Below are positions 48,440 to 58,995 of a stretch of 64,000 nucleotides of DNA, in pieces. The DNA comes from Streptomyces sp. RKND-216 (GTDB lineage: Bacteria; Actinomycetota; Actinomycetes; Streptomycetales; Streptomycetaceae). The translations under genes and the position numbers were made by a program. The notes beneath the pieces were generated by a model. The model saw only the letters and a program-made list of their open reading frames with translations. It made no database searches and was not told the origin of the DNA. Numbering within the stretch: position 1 is the stretch's first letter; each line of letters opens with the position of its first letter. Location: positions 2,048,001 to 2,112,000 of the forward strand of contig NZ_SSBQ01000002.1 in the NCBI RefSeq assembly GCF_004795255.1, given 5' to 3'.

Positions 48440-50194
48440 ATGAAGATCCACAAGTACGACACCGTCATCGTCGGCGCCGGCGGCGCGGGCATGCGCGCCG
48501 CCATCGAGTCGACGAAGCGCAGCCGCACCGCGGTGCTCACCAAGCTGTACCCGACCCGCTCCCACACCGGCGCCGCCCAGGGCGGCATGGCCGCCGCCCT
48601 CGCGAACGTCGAGGAGGACAACTGGGAGTGGCACACCTTCGACACGATCAAGGGCGGCGACTACCTGGTCGACCAGGACGCCGCCGAGATCCTGGCGAAG
48701 GAGGCCATCGACTCCGTCCTCGACCTGGAGAAGATGGGCCTGCCGTTCAACCGCACCCCGAACGGCACCATCGACCAGCGCCGCTTCGGCGGCCACAGCC
48801 GCAACCACGGCGAGGCGCCGGTCCGCCGGTCCTGCTACGCGGCGGACCGCACCGGTCACATGATCCTCCAGACGCTGTACCAGAACTGCGTCAAGGAGGG
48901 CGTGGAGTTCTTCAACGAGTTCTACGTCCTGGACCTGCTGCTGCGCGAGACCGACGGCGTGAAGCGGACCGCCGGCGTCGTGGCGTACGAGCTGGCCACC
49001 GGCGAGATCCACGTCTTCCAGGCGAAGGCCGTCGTCTTCGCCTCCGGCGGCAACGGCAAGTTCTTCAAGGTCTCCTCCAACGCCCACACCCTCACCGGCG
49101 ACGGCCAGGCGGCCGCGTACCGGCGCGGTCTGCCGCTGGAGGACATGGAGTTCTTCCAGTTCCACCCGACCGGCATCTGGAAGATGGGCATCCTGCTGAC
49201 GGAGGGCGCCCGCGGCGAGGGCGGCATCCTGCGTAACTCCGGCGGCGAGCGCTTCATGGAGAAGTACGCGCCCGTCATGAAGGACCTGGCCTCCCGCGAC
49301 GTCGTCTCCCGCGCGATCTACACCGAGATCCGCGAGGGCCGCGGCTGCGGCGCCGACAAGGACCACGTCTTCCTGGACCTCACCCACCTGCCGCCGGAGC
49401 AGCTGGACGCCAAGCTGCCGGACATCACCGAGTTCGCGCGGACCTATCTGGGCATCGAGCCGTACACCGACCCGATCCCGATCCAGCCGACCGCGCACTA
49501 CGCGATGGGCGGCATCCCGACGAACGTCCGCGGCCAGGTGCTCGCCGACAACGACACCCCGGTCCCGGGTCTGTACGCGGCCGGCGAGGTCGCCTGCGTG
49601 TCCGTGCACGGTGCGAACCGGCTGGGCACCAACTCGCTGCTGGACATCAACGTGTTCGGCCGCCGTGCCGGCATCGCCGCGGCGGAGTACGCCTCCACGG
49701 CCGACTTCGTCGAGCTGCCGGAGGCACCGGAGGCCAAGGTCGTCGGCATGGTCGAGGAGCTGCGCGACTCGGCCGGCACCGAACGGGTCACCGAGATCCG
49801 CAAGGCGCTCCAGGACACCATGGACCGCAACGTCATGGTGTTCCGCACCGAGCAGACGCTCAAGGAGGCCGTCGAGACGATCGGCGCGCTGCGCGAGCGC
49901 TACCGGCACGTCAGCGTCCAGGACAAGGGCAAGCGGTTCAACACCGACCTGCTGGAGGCCATCGAGCTGGGCAACCTGCTCGACCTGGCCGAGGTCACGG
50001 CGGTCTCCGCGCTGGCCCGCAAGGAGTCCCGCGGCGGCCATTACCGCGAGGACTACCCGAACCGCGACGACGTCAACTTCATGCGCCACACGATGGCGTA
50101 CCGCGAGGTGGGCGACGACGGCACCGAGTCGATCCGGCTGGACTACAAGCCGGTCGTCCAGACCCGCTACCAGCCGATGGAGCGTAAGTACTGA
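48440..50194 (+). CDS. sdhA: Succinate dehydrogenase flavoprotein subunit
   Basis: A 584-residue subunit. FAD site [16 protein letters not shown]; flavinylation histidine in [17 protein letters not shown]; substrate site and catalytic arginine region [34 protein letters not shown] and [20 protein letters not shown]. Length is normal. It oxidises succinate to fumarate in the TCA cycle. 34 bases after sdhD. Confidence 0.97.
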   Translation: MKIHKYDTVIVGAGGAGMRAAIESTKRSRTAVLTKLYPTRSHTGAAQGGMAAALANVEEDNWEWHTFDTIKGGDYLVDQDAAEILAKEAIDSVLDLEKMGLPFNRTPNGTIDQRRFGGHSRNHGEAPVRRSCYAADRTGHMILQTLYQNCVKEGVEFFNEFYVLDLLLRETDGVKRTAGVVAYELATGEIHVFQAKAVVFASGGNGKFFKVSSNAHTLTGDGQAAAYRRGLPLEDMEFFQFHPTGIWKMGILLTEGARGEGGILRNSGGERFMEKYAPVMKDLASRDVVSRAIYTEIREGRGCGADKDHVFLDLTHLPPEQLDAKLPDITEFARTYLGIEPYTDPIPIQPTAHYAMGGIPTNVRGQVLADNDTPVPGLYAAGEVACVSVHGANRLGTNSLLDINVFGRRAGIAAAEYASTADFVELPEAPEAKVVGMVEELRDSAGTERVTEIRKALQDTMDRNVMVFRTEQTLKEAVETIGALRERYRHVSVQDKGKRFNTDLLEAIELGNLLDLAEVTAVSALARKESRGGHYREDYPNRDDVNFMRHTMAYREVGDDGTESIRLDYKPVVQTRYQPMERKY

Positions 50195-50955
50195 TGAGCA
50201 CTCCCGTGATGGAGAAGACGGAGGGCGAAGAGGCGACCGCCTCACACCTGATCACGGCGACCTTCCGCATCCGACGGTTCAACCCCGAGGTGTCGGCCGA
50301 GGCGGTGTGGGAGGACTTCACCGTCGAGATCGACCCCAAGGAGCGCGTCCTGGACGCCCTCCACAAGATCAAGTGGGAGATGGACGGGACCCTGACGTTC
50401 CGCCGTTCCTGCGCGCACGGCATCTGCGGATCCGACGCGATGCGGATCAACGGCCGCAACCGGCTGGCGTGCAAGACTCTGATCAAGGACCTCAACCCGG
50501 CCAAGCCGATCACCGTCGAGGCGATAAAGGGCCTCACCGTCCTCAAGGACCTGGTGGTCGACATGGAGCCGTTCTTCCAGGCCTACCGGGACGTCATGCC
50601 GTTCCTGGTGACCGAGGGGAACGAGCCGACGCGCGAGCGTTTGCAGACGGCGGAGGACCGCGAGCGGTTCGACGACACCACCAAGTGCATCCTGTGCGCC
50701 GCGTGCACGTCCTCGTGCCCGGTGTTCTGGAACGACGGCCAGTACTTCGGCCCGGCGGCGATCGTCAACGCGCACCGGTTCATCTTCGACAGCCGTGACG
50801 AGGCGGGCGAGCAGCGCCTGGAGATCCTCAACGACAAGGACGGCGTGTGGCGTTGCCGCACCACGTTCAACTGCACGGACGCCTGTCCGCGTGGCATCCA
50901 GGTCACCAAGGCGATCCAGGAGGTGAAGCGGGCGCTCATCACGCGCCGCTTCTGA
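50194..50955 (+). CDS. sdhB: Succinate dehydrogenase iron-sulfur subunit
   Basis: A 253-residue subunit. The [2Fe-2S] cysteines are in RRSCAHGICGSDAM and RNRLACKT. The [4Fe-4S] and [3Fe-4S] ligands are in CILCAACTSSCPVFW and CRTTFNCTDACPRGI. The ATG overlaps the sdhA stop by one base (TGATG). Transfers electrons from SdhA to the membrane quinone site. A strong terminator follows. Confidence 0.97.
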   Translation: MSTPVMEKTEGEEATASHLITATFRIRRFNPEVSAEAVWEDFTVEIDPKERVLDALHKIKWEMDGTLTFRRSCAHGICGSDAMRINGRNRLACKTLIKDLNPAKPITVEAIKGLTVLKDLVVDMEPFFQAYRDVMPFLVTEGNEPTRERLQTAEDRERFDDTTKCILCAACTSSCPVFWNDGQYFGPAAIVNAHRFIFDSRDEAGEQRLEILNDKDGVWRCRTTFNCTDACPRGIQVTKAIQEVKRALITRRF

Positions 50956-50988
50956 CCCTCTCCGGCTCCGCCGAGCCGACCTTGCTGC

Positions 50989-51033
50989 ACGCCCGCTGCC
51001 CGCCCCTCGCGAGGGGCGGGCAGCGGGCGTTTT
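50989..51033 (+). terminator. Strong intrinsic terminator of sdhCDAB
   Basis: A perfect palindrome with 21-base arms (50989-51009 and 51010-51030), centre CGCG, followed by TTTT (51030-51033). It starts 33 bases after the sdhB stop. It is the only hairpin in the window with a clear T tract. Confidence 0.92.
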
Positions 51034-51186
51034 CCGGCCAACTTCGGCCCAGGTCGTTGTCGCGCCCATGACGTTTGTCATGATCAGTGGCACGCTACTT
51101 CGAAGTACGTGGACGTCCAGTCGCACCACTCGTCTGCCCGGAGGCCCGACCGCCTCCGAACTCCCCCCATCGCAGAAGGAGTACGC

Positions 51187-52167
51187 GTGAGACGCACCCG
51201 AACCAGCCTGCGCGGCACGGCCGGAGCCCTGCTCGCCGCAGCCGCCCTCCTCACCACCGCCTTCACCGCCACGGCCGCGCCCGCGGACGGGCCGCCGGCC
51301 ACCGTGCACGACGCCCGGCACAGCGCCGAGGGCTTCTGGACCGCCGAAAGGATGCGGAACGCACAACCGCTCGACCTGCTCGACGTCGCGCCCGGCGACG
51401 TGTCCGGCGAGGCCGTGACGCGCGGCGAGAAGCGCACCGTCGCTCCGACGCCCGCCCCGGACGGCGGGCCGATCGGGACCCGGGCGTTCCCCGAGGGCGG
51501 CGGCCCGTGGACCGGTGGCGGCGACGTCGTCACCACCGCCGGCCGGGTGTTCTTCACCTACGGCGGCCGCACCGCCTCCTGCTCCGGCAACGCCGTCACC
51601 AGCGACAACAAGTCCACCGTGATGACGGCCGGCCACTGCGTGAAACTCGAGGGCGCCTGGCACACCGACTGGGTGTTCGTCCCGGCCTACCACGACGGGC
51701 AGTCGCCGTACGGCCGCTGGTCCGCGTCCGAACTGCTGGCCACGCCGCAGTGGGTGGCCAGCGAGGACATCAACTACGACATCGGCGCGGCGGTCGTGGA
51801 GCCGCTGGGCGGGCAGCTGCTCACCGACGTCGTCGGCGGCCAGGGCCTGGCGTTCAACACCGGCTACGACCTCGACATGTACGCCTTCGGCTTCCCGGCC
51901 GCCGACCCGTACGACGGCGAGACGTTCGTCCACTGCAGCGGGACGACGATCCGGGACTTCCTGCTCTCCAGCGACCACGGCATGAACTGCGACATGACCG
52001 GCGGCTCCAGTGGCGGCCCCTGGTTCACACAGTTCGACGAGGCGACGGGGACCGGCCTGCAGTCGTCCGTGAACAGCTTCAAGTACACCTTCCTGCCGAA
52101 CTACATGTTCGGCCCGTACTTCGGAGCCGACGCGGAGAACCTCTACGAGACCGCCCAGGCGAGCTGA
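51187..52167 (+). CDS. Secreted trypsin-like serine protease
   Basis: A 326-residue exported S1-type protease. Signal peptide: TSLRGTAGALLAAAALLTTA through ATAAPA. A propeptide-like region follows to about residue 110. Catalytic triad: His in STVMTAGHCVK, Asp in DINYDIGAAVV, Ser in CDMTGGSSGGPWF. Cysteine pairs around His (CSGN, GHC) fit S1 disulfides. GTG 51187 has GAAGGAG 6 bases upstream. Specificity is not predictable. The terminator of the sdh operon lies just upstream. Confidence 0.92.
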   Translation: MRRTRTSLRGTAGALLAAAALLTTAFTATAAPADGPPATVHDARHSAEGFWTAERMRNAQPLDLLDVAPGDVSGEAVTRGEKRTVAPTPAPDGGPIGTRAFPEGGGPWTGGGDVVTTAGRVFFTYGGRTASCSGNAVTSDNKSTVMTAGHCVKLEGAWHTDWVFVPAYHDGQSPYGRWSASELLATPQWVASEDINYDIGAAVVEPLGGQLLTDVVGGQGLAFNTGYDLDMYAFGFPAADPYDGETFVHCSGTTIRDFLLSSDHGMNCDMTGGSSGGPWFTQFDEATGTGLQSSVNSFKYTFLPNYMFGPYFGADAENLYETAQAS

Positions 52168-52278
52168 CCTCCCCCGGCGGCGGTGGTCCGGCCTCCACGG
52201 GAGGCCGGACCCTCACCACCAGCCCGTGATCTCGCGGAGCGCCGTGTCCCCCGGCACACTGAGCCCATGGTCGGCCCC

Positions 52279-52525
52279 ATACTCCGGCCCGCGACCAGAT
52301 GAGGAACCGCCGGTGGGCGGTGGACTTCGATATGCCGAAGCAGGGCGGCAGTGTCCGCCAGGCACATCCGCTGACCAGGACGTAGATGATGGCGGCGAAC
52401 ACCGTCTCATCAGGCGTGTCCTGCGCCCCGCCGCCCTGCGGCCGGACCCGCGAGGGAGGGATCAGCGGCTTCGCGATCTCCCACAGCCCGTCCGGAACAA
52501 TCCATCTCCACCTAGCCCGCCCCAT
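52279..52525 (-). mobile_element. IS5-family transposase N-terminal remnant
   Basis: ATG 52525 opens WRWIVPDGLWEIAKPLIPPS, then ETVFAAIIYVLVSGCAWRTL and STAHRRFLIWSRAGVWG. This is the DUF4096-type N-terminus of an IS5-like transposase. The DDE catalytic part is gone after about residue 82. It differs from the IS5 remnant at 11.9-12.3 kb. Confidence 0.75.
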
Positions 52526-52554
52526 GCCCAGCTCGACGACGCCTCACCACATAG

Positions 52555-52750
52555 GACACGGACTTATCTCTCCGAACCTCTCGCGAAGAGGCACCGGCTG
52601 CTGACCTACGAGAAGGCGGGACACTTCGTGTCCGGGCCGCCGTACCTGCCGGAGGCGAAGCCCGGATGGCGGTACGGCGGCACGCGTGCCGCGAATGCGG
52701 CGGCGAAGGCGGACGCCTGGCCCGAGGTGCTGAAGCTGGTGCGGGAGTGA
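52555..52750 (+). pseudogene. Alpha/beta hydrolase (BAAT-type) C-terminal fragment
   Basis: The frame reads YLSEPLAKRHRLLTYEKAGH, then GPPYLPEAKPGWRYGGTRAA and NAAAKADAWPEVLKLV. This is like the C-terminus of acyl-CoA thioesterase/BAAT hydrolases, with the catalytic histidine in EKAGH. The nucleophile part is missing, and the IS5 remnant lies at the break. Confidence 0.6.
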
Positions 52751-52778
52751 TGACAGTACGGCGGAGAGGCGGCGGGGT

Positions 52779-54062
52779 TCAGGCGTCGGGTGAGGAGAGG
52801 GTGACGACGGTGATGTCGGACTCGGCCCCGACTCGGACCGGCGGGCCCCACGTACCCGCGCCGCGGGTGACGTACAGCTGCGTGTCGCCGTAGCGCTCCA
52901 GCCCGGCGACCGTGGGGTTGGGCAGTTCGGCCAGATATGGGCCCGGCCAGAGCTGGCCGCCGTGGGTGTGGCCGGAGAGCTGGAGGCCGACGTCCCACTC
53001 GACAGCGTCGTGGATCTGCACCGGCTGGTGCGCCAGCAGCACGGAGGCGCGGGCCGGGTCCCGGTCGCCGAGGGCGGCCCGGAAGTCGGGCCCTTCGCCG
53101 GCCCGCTCCCCCTCGACGTCGTTGACCCCGGCGAGGTCGAAGCCGGGCAGCTCGCGCCGCTGGTTCTCCAGTGGGTGGATGCCGAGGTCGCGCAGGTGGT
53201 CGATCCAGGACCGGGCGTCGCCGAAGTACTCGTGGTTGCCGGTGACGAAGAAGGAGCCGTGCCGGGAGCGGAGCTGCGTCAGCGGTTCCGCCGCCGGGCC
53301 GAGGTCCGCCACGGTGCCGTCGACCAGGTCGCCGACGATGGCGACCAGGTCCGGCTGGGTAGCGTTGATCGCCTCCACGATGCGCCGGGTGTGGGCGCGT
53401 CCCAGGATCGGGCCGAGGTGCACGTCGCTGACGACGGCGATGCGATAGCCGTGGGCGCGGCGCGGCAGCCTGGGCAGGGTTACGGTGACGCGCTTGGTGG
53501 TCGGGCCGTTGAGGACGCCGACGGTGCCGGCGGTGACGGTGCCGGCGGCGAGAGTGGCGGCGCCGATCGCGACGGAGCGGGCGACGAACAGGCGGCGGGA
53601 GGCGTCCTGGGACCGGTCCGTCCGGGCCGCTTCGGGGGCGGCGGCCCCCGAAGCCTCCGGTGCGCCGTCGGGGGCTTCGCCCCCGGTGCCACGGACCGGG
53701 CGTCGCTCGGCGCCCTGGAGCGCAGGGGCTTCGACGGGAGTCGGTCGGCGGGCCAGGGCGCGGAGGAGCAGGGGACGGACGAGTTCGCCGAGGAGCAGGG
53801 CGAGGGTGAGGTAGAGGAGGAGGGCGAGCCACAGGTAGCCGGGCCACGCGAGGACGCGTTCGACCGCGAACGGCGCCCCTGAACGGCCGACGGTCAGCGT
53901 GGCGACGGTGGTGGCGGGGAGCAGCCACACCAGCACGGTGCCGGTGCGGCGCCACGGGCCGCCCTTGCGGGAGACGTCCTTGACCAGCCGTCTCCACAGG
54001 TACCAGTGGACGGCGACCAGGACGGTGAGGACGGAGACGCCGATCAGCAGAGCGAGGGCCAT
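52779..54062 (-). CDS. Membrane-anchored metallophosphoesterase
   Basis: A 427-residue protein with about four N-terminal helices (to residue about 175, including a Pro/Ala-rich loop) and a calcineurin-like phosphoesterase domain. Metal motifs in order: VVSDVHLGPILG, VGDLVDGTV, FVTGNHEYFG, LAHQPV and LSGHTHGGQLWPG. YaeI/YkuE-like; it may act on a lipid or nucleotide phosphate at the membrane. It starts 1 base after the stop of the small SCO4848-like gene. Confidence 0.92.
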   Translation of the reverse strand: MALALLIGVSVLTVLVAVHWYLWRRLVKDVSRKGGPWRRTGTVLVWLLPATTVATLTVGRSGAPFAVERVLAWPGYLWLALLLYLTLALLLGELVRPLLLRALARRPTPVEAPALQGAERRPVRGTGGEAPDGAPEASGAAAPEAARTDRSQDASRRLFVARSVAIGAATLAAGTVTAGTVGVLNGPTTKRVTVTLPRLPRRAHGYRIAVVSDVHLGPILGRAHTRRIVEAINATQPDLVAIVGDLVDGTVADLGPAAEPLTQLRSRHGSFFVTGNHEYFGDARSWIDHLRDLGIHPLENQRRELPGFDLAGVNDVEGERAGEGPDFRAALGDRDPARASVLLAHQPVQIHDAVEWDVGLQLSGHTHGGQLWPGPYLAELPNPTVAGLERYGDTQLYVTRGAGTWGPPVRVGAESDITVVTLSSPDA

Positions 54063-54063
54063 G

Positions 54064-54360
54064 TCAGCGCTCCGCTCCGGTGCCGGTGCCCGCGTCCGGC
54101 TCCCGCCGTCCGCGCGGCCCTCGCAGGCCGAGCAGCCCCCGCAGTCCGAGTACGCCGATCGCCGTGCCCAGCAGGAAGGAGGCGACGGCGAGCGTCAGGT
54201 GCACCCAGAAGTACGCCGTCGGGTCGCCGTCCTCGAATGCCAGGCCGCTCGCGTCCTGCACGAGATTGCGGACGAAGGTGATCCAGATGAACCAGGACCA
54301 GACGCCGAAGGCGAGCAGGAACCAGGAGACGCGGCGGGTCATGACGCGGGGCTGGCACAT
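54064..54360 (-). CDS. Small SCO4848-family membrane protein
   Basis: A 98-residue protein with two helices (VSWFLLAFGVWSWFIWITFV and TAYFWVHLTLAVASFLLG) and a basic Gly/Arg end. I recall near-identical streptomycete proteins named after SCO4848. ATG 54360 is used; ATG 54342 is an alternative. It lies directly upstream of the metallophosphoesterase gene and divergent from the carboxypeptidase gene. Role unknown. Confidence 0.8.
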   Translation of the reverse strand: MCQPRVMTRRVSWFLLAFGVWSWFIWITFVRNLVQDASGLAFEDGDPTAYFWVHLTLAVASFLLGTAIGVLGLRGLLGLRGPRGRREPDAGTGTGAER

Positions 54361-54469
54361 GGGTCAAGTATGGCTATCGGCCTAATACCGTCGCCGTTCG
54401 GGGCGACAGTGCCGGGTAACGGGCCCCGCAAGGTCCCCAGGGGATGAATGTGCCTGTACGTTCATGTGT

Positions 54470-55816
54470 GTGCCGACGACCTCAACTGCTTCGCGCCCGC
54501 GCGGTCTCCGCCGCGCGCGCCTCCTCGCGCTCGCCGCTGCCACGCTCCTGACGGCCAGTTTGCCCGTCCCGACAGCATATGCGGCCCCCACCGGGGAGGA
54601 AAGGGACAAAAAGAAGCCCCCGGCTCAGATGTCGACCATCGGCGGGGCACGGCTCGGCGAGCCGGGAACCCAGGTCGATCCCCGGCCGGGGGCCGACGCC
54701 CCCAAGGTGCCGAAGAAGCTGACGGCCCGCTCCTGGATCGTGGCCGACGCCGAGACCGGGCACGTGCTCGGCGCACACAACGCGCACTGGAAACTCGCAC
54801 CGGCCAGCACCCTGAAGATGCTCTTCGCCGACACGCTGCTGCCGAAGTTCCCCAAGGAGATGGAGTACGAGGTCACCCCCGCCGACCTCGCCGACGTCGG
54901 CGAGGGCAGCAGCCTGGTCGGGGTCAAGGAGGACCACACCTACACGGTGGAGGATTTGTGGCTCGGCGTGTTCCTGCGCTCGGGCAACGACGCGGTGCAC
55001 GTGCTCTCGGCCATGAACGGCGGGATCGGCCGGACCGTGAAGCAGATGAACGCGCACGCGAAGGAGCTGCGCGCGCTGGACACCCACGCGGTCAGCCCGG
55101 ACGGCTACGACATGCCCGGGCAGGTCTCCTCCGCCTACGACCTCACCCTCATCGCGCGGTCGGGCATGCAGAAGGCCGATTTCCGCGAGTACGTCTCCAC
55201 GGTCCGCGCCCAGTTCCCCGGTGAGTGGAAGAAGAAGAAAGGCAAGGACGGGGAGAAGAAGCGGAAGCACTTCGAGATCCAGAACACCAACCGGCTGCTG
55301 ACCGGCAACGGCATCGAGGCCTACCCCGGCATCGCCGGGGTGAAGAACGGCTACACCTCGAACGCCGGCAACACGCTCACCGCCGTCGCGGAGCAGGACG
55401 GCCGCGTGCTGCTGGTCACCGTGATGCACCCGGAGGACGGCCACCTGAAGGTCTACGAGGAGACCACCAAGCTGTTCGACTGGGGCTTCGCCGCCGCGGA
55501 CGCGGTGCGGCCGGTCGGAGAACTGGCGCCGCCGGCGACCCCCGAGACGGACGCCAAGCCCGGCGCGGACGGCGAGGCCGGCGGCAACGAGGGCAGCCCG
55601 GGGGGCAGTCAGGACCCGGACGAGGCGTCCCTGGTCGAAGCCGACGACGAGCAGGCGGGCTCCGGCGGGGGCATGAAGATCGCCCTGGGCCTCACGGGCG
55701 GGAGCCTGGTGCTTCTGGCTCTGATCGCGTACGTGGTGCACCGCCGCTGGCCGATGGCGCTTCCCGACGTGTCCCGGCTGCGGCGCGGTCCGGGGAAATC
55801 GGAGCGGGAGGGCTGA
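54470..55816 (+). CDS. D-alanyl-D-alanine carboxypeptidase (S11)
   Basis: About 448 residues: signal peptide (ARLLALAAATLLTASLPV to AYA), a 50-residue linker, the PBP5-like transpeptidase domain, an acidic Gly-rich linker and a C-terminal membrane helix (LTGGSLVLLALIAYVVHRRW). Active-site motifs: SxxK in APASTLKML, SxN in LRSGNDAVH, and the third motif reads VKNGYT, KNG rather than KTG. It trims the terminal D-Ala of peptidoglycan stem peptides. GTG 54470 is preceded by TACGTT and exactly 7 bases; ATG 54464 is in the same frame. Confidence 0.92.
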   Translation: MPTTSTASRPRGLRRARLLALAAATLLTASLPVPTAYAAPTGEERDKKKPPAQMSTIGGARLGEPGTQVDPRPGADAPKVPKKLTARSWIVADAETGHVLGAHNAHWKLAPASTLKMLFADTLLPKFPKEMEYEVTPADLADVGEGSSLVGVKEDHTYTVEDLWLGVFLRSGNDAVHVLSAMNGGIGRTVKQMNAHAKELRALDTHAVSPDGYDMPGQVSSAYDLTLIARSGMQKADFREYVSTVRAQFPGEWKKKKGKDGEKKRKHFEIQNTNRLLTGNGIEAYPGIAGVKNGYTSNAGNTLTAVAEQDGRVLLVTVMHPEDGHLKVYEETTKLFDWGFAAADAVRPVGELAPPATPETDAKPGADGEAGGNEGSPGGSQDPDEASLVEADDEQAGSGGGMKIALGLTGGSLVLLALIAYVVHRRWPMALPDVSRLRRGPGKSEREG

Positions 55817-56798
55817 TCCTCCCGCCGGGCCTCCCGCGCTCCTTCGAGGCGTCCGCCCCGCCCGGGGCGGGCGCCTCGTCGTCGTCGGCGCCCGACCCGT
55901 CTGCGTCCGCGTCCGCCGGCACGGTGTCGGCGCCCTCCTTGCCGCGGATCGGGCGGGACGCGGTGGCCGTCCAGCCGGCGCAGAGGAACAGCAGCTTCGC
56001 CATCAGGCTGATCCACAGCAGCAGGGCGATGGGCACGCCGAAGGCGCCGTACATGCTCTTCGCCGCCACACCCTGGAGGTAGCCGCCGAGCAGTGCCTTG
56101 AGCAGCTCGAAACCCACCGCGCCCATCAGGCAGGCGGCGATCAGGGAGCCGCGCGGCGGCTCGACGCGCGGCAGCCACTTCAGCACGTACCAGAGCAGCA
56201 GGAAGTCCGTGGCGATCGCCGCCCCGTAGCCGCACGCCCGGAGCAGCACGGTGCCGACTCCGCCCTCGACGAGACCGGCGCGTTCGGCGACCCAGCCCAC
56301 CGCGGCCACCGCGAACGCCGAGCCGGCGACCGACAGCAGTCCGACCAGACCGAGGCCGGCCAGCACCCCGAGGTCCTTGACCTTGAGGAGCACCGGGTTG
56401 CCCGGGTCCTCCTCCAGGTCCCACACCGCCCGCAGCGTCTCCCGCAGGGTGCTCGCCCAGCCGACGCCGGTGACCAGCAGCAGCGCGCCGCCGACGACGC
56501 CGACGGTGCCCGCGTTGTCGACCAGGGTGTGGAGGTCGAGCTGATCGGCGATGCCGGGGATCTGCGCGGCCATCCAGTCCTGGAGAGCGCTCATCCGGTC
56601 GGGTGAGAGGAACGCGGCGCCGACGGCGGCGGCCACCGCCAGCATCGGGAACAGCGCCAGGAAGCTGGTGACGGTGACGGCGGCCGCCAGGCGCGTCCAG
56701 TGCCGGGCGTCCAGGTGCTCGTAGGTGTGCCAGAGGCGGGTGCGGAACAGCCAGGCGGCCGCCGGTCCGACCACGGGGAGTCGGGTCAGCCAGTCCAT
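55692..56798 (-). CDS. YihY/BrkB-family membrane protein
   Basis: A 368-residue protein with six helices in the BrkB/YihY pattern: RHWTRLAAAVTVTSFLALFP, RETLRAVWDLEE, YGAFGVPIALLLWISLMAKL. ATG 56798 (MDWLTRLPVVGPAAAWLF) is preferred over an upstream opening. The C-terminal 75 residues are hydrophilic, and the last 125 bases overlap the end of the carboxypeptidase gene on the other strand. Function of the family is unsettled; RNase BN annotation is historical. Confidence 0.88.
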   Translation of the reverse strand: MDWLTRLPVVGPAAAWLFRTRLWHTYEHLDARHWTRLAAAVTVTSFLALFPMLAVAAAVGAAFLSPDRMSALQDWMAAQIPGIADQLDLHTLVDNAGTVGVVGGALLLVTGVGWASTLRETLRAVWDLEEDPGNPVLLKVKDLGVLAGLGLVGLLSVAGSAFAVAAVGWVAERAGLVEGGVGTVLLRACGYGAAIATDFLLLWYVLKWLPRVEPPRGSLIAACLMGAVGFELLKALLGGYLQGVAAKSMYGAFGVPIALLLWISLMAKLLFLCAGWTATASRPIRGKEGADTVPADADADGSGADDDEAPAPGGADASKERGRPGGRISPPAPISPDRAAAGTRREAPSASGGAPRTRSEPEAPGSRP

Positions 56799-56909
56799 GA
56801 TCACCGCCTGTTCGCTACGGAACGCACCGCGGGGTGCGCGACGCGTGCGCCTCCTCCCGCCCTGTCGCGTCTGCCCCGGGCGAGCGCGCGTCACACACCG
56901 TGGGTGCGG

Positions 56910-57644
56910 TCAGCCGTGGCGCAGCGCACCGGCGGCCGGCGGCGTGCCGGGACCGAGCGGGGGCGCAGCCAGCGGCCGGCCCGGCACGCCGACGGCCGGG
57001 GAGCCGGTCAGCCCGGCCACCGGCGGCGTGTCGAGCGCCGAGACGGTCGGCGGCAGCGGCGCGGGCGCGGCCGGGGCGTGCTCGTGGCCCTGCTGCGGCA
57101 GCGGCGTGCGGGGGCGCTGGTCGGTGAAGAGGAAGTGGCGCTGGAGCCGCCAGACACCGTCCTCGCCCTGCTCGTAGAGGGCGAAACCGGTGACCGTCCA
57201 GGACGCCTCGAAGTCCGCGAGCTCCTCGTACGCCCGGTCCATCGCCTCCTCATCGATACCGTGCGCGACGGTGACGTGCGGGTGGTACGGGAAGGTCAGC
57301 TCGCGGGCGCCGAGCGGGCCGTCCGCGTCCCGCACCCGTTCCTGGAGCCAGCCGCAGGCGGAGCCGCCCTCAACGACCTGCACGAACACCACCGGCGACA
57401 GCGGGCGGAAGGTGTCAGTGCCGGACAGCCGCATCGGGAAGGCCCGGCCTGACGTCGCCACCGAGGCCAGGTGCTCCTCGATGGCGGGGCGGGCGTCCGC
57501 GTCGACCTGCGTCGGCGGGAGCAGGGTCACGTGCGTGGGGATGCCGTGTGCGGCGGTGTCGCCGAAGCCCGTACGGCAGTCCTGCAGCAGGCTGCCGTAC
57601 GGCTCCGGGACGGCGATCGATACGCCCAGCGTGACGGTCCCCAC
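56910..57644 (-). CDS. 2'-5' RNA ligase-like 2H phosphoesterase
   Basis: A 244-residue protein. The two HxTx motifs are in IPTHVTLLPP and YHPHVTVAHG, typical of 2H phosphoesterases (LigT/ThpR fold). About 70 C-terminal residues are a Pro/Ala/Gly-rich tail with no fold. GTG 57644 has AAGGGAGA 6 bases upstream. It lies between trpS and the YihY gene on the same strand. It could open cyclic phosphates in RNA or nucleotides; substrate unknown. Confidence 0.88.
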   Translation of the reverse strand: MGTVTLGVSIAVPEPYGSLLQDCRTGFGDTAAHGIPTHVTLLPPTQVDADARPAIEEHLASVATSGRAFPMRLSGTDTFRPLSPVVFVQVVEGGSACGWLQERVRDADGPLGARELTFPYHPHVTVAHGIDEEAMDRAYEELADFEASWTVTGFALYEQGEDGVWRLQRHFLFTDQRPRTPLPQQGHEHAPAAPAPLPPTVSALDTPPVAGLTGSPAVGVPGRPLAAPPLGPGTPPAAGALRHG

Positions 57645-57706
57645 GTCGCTCTCCCTTCTCACTCCTGCGGTGCTGCGGCCGGTCTCCCGGGCCGGTTCGG
57701 CCGGTG

Positions 57707-58735
<1,029 letters not shown>

Positions 58736-58995
58736 TCAGAGCGGGCGGCCCCGGCGGGCCCACGGGGCGCGACTCGGACGGGAATCACACCCCCGGTACG
58801 CCGTCCGGCGGTGCGGGCCCGGGAGTCGGTCCGGTGGCGGCGCGGTTTCGCAGGGTGACGACCTGCCAAGGATCACCTCCGCGGGTTCACGGAGCGGCTC
58901 CGGGGACCGACGATAGAGAGGGCCGGTGCCACACCCGGCGCAGCCGGCCACCTGCCCTACCCAGGTACGAAGACGAAATTCGAGAGGACCCACCC

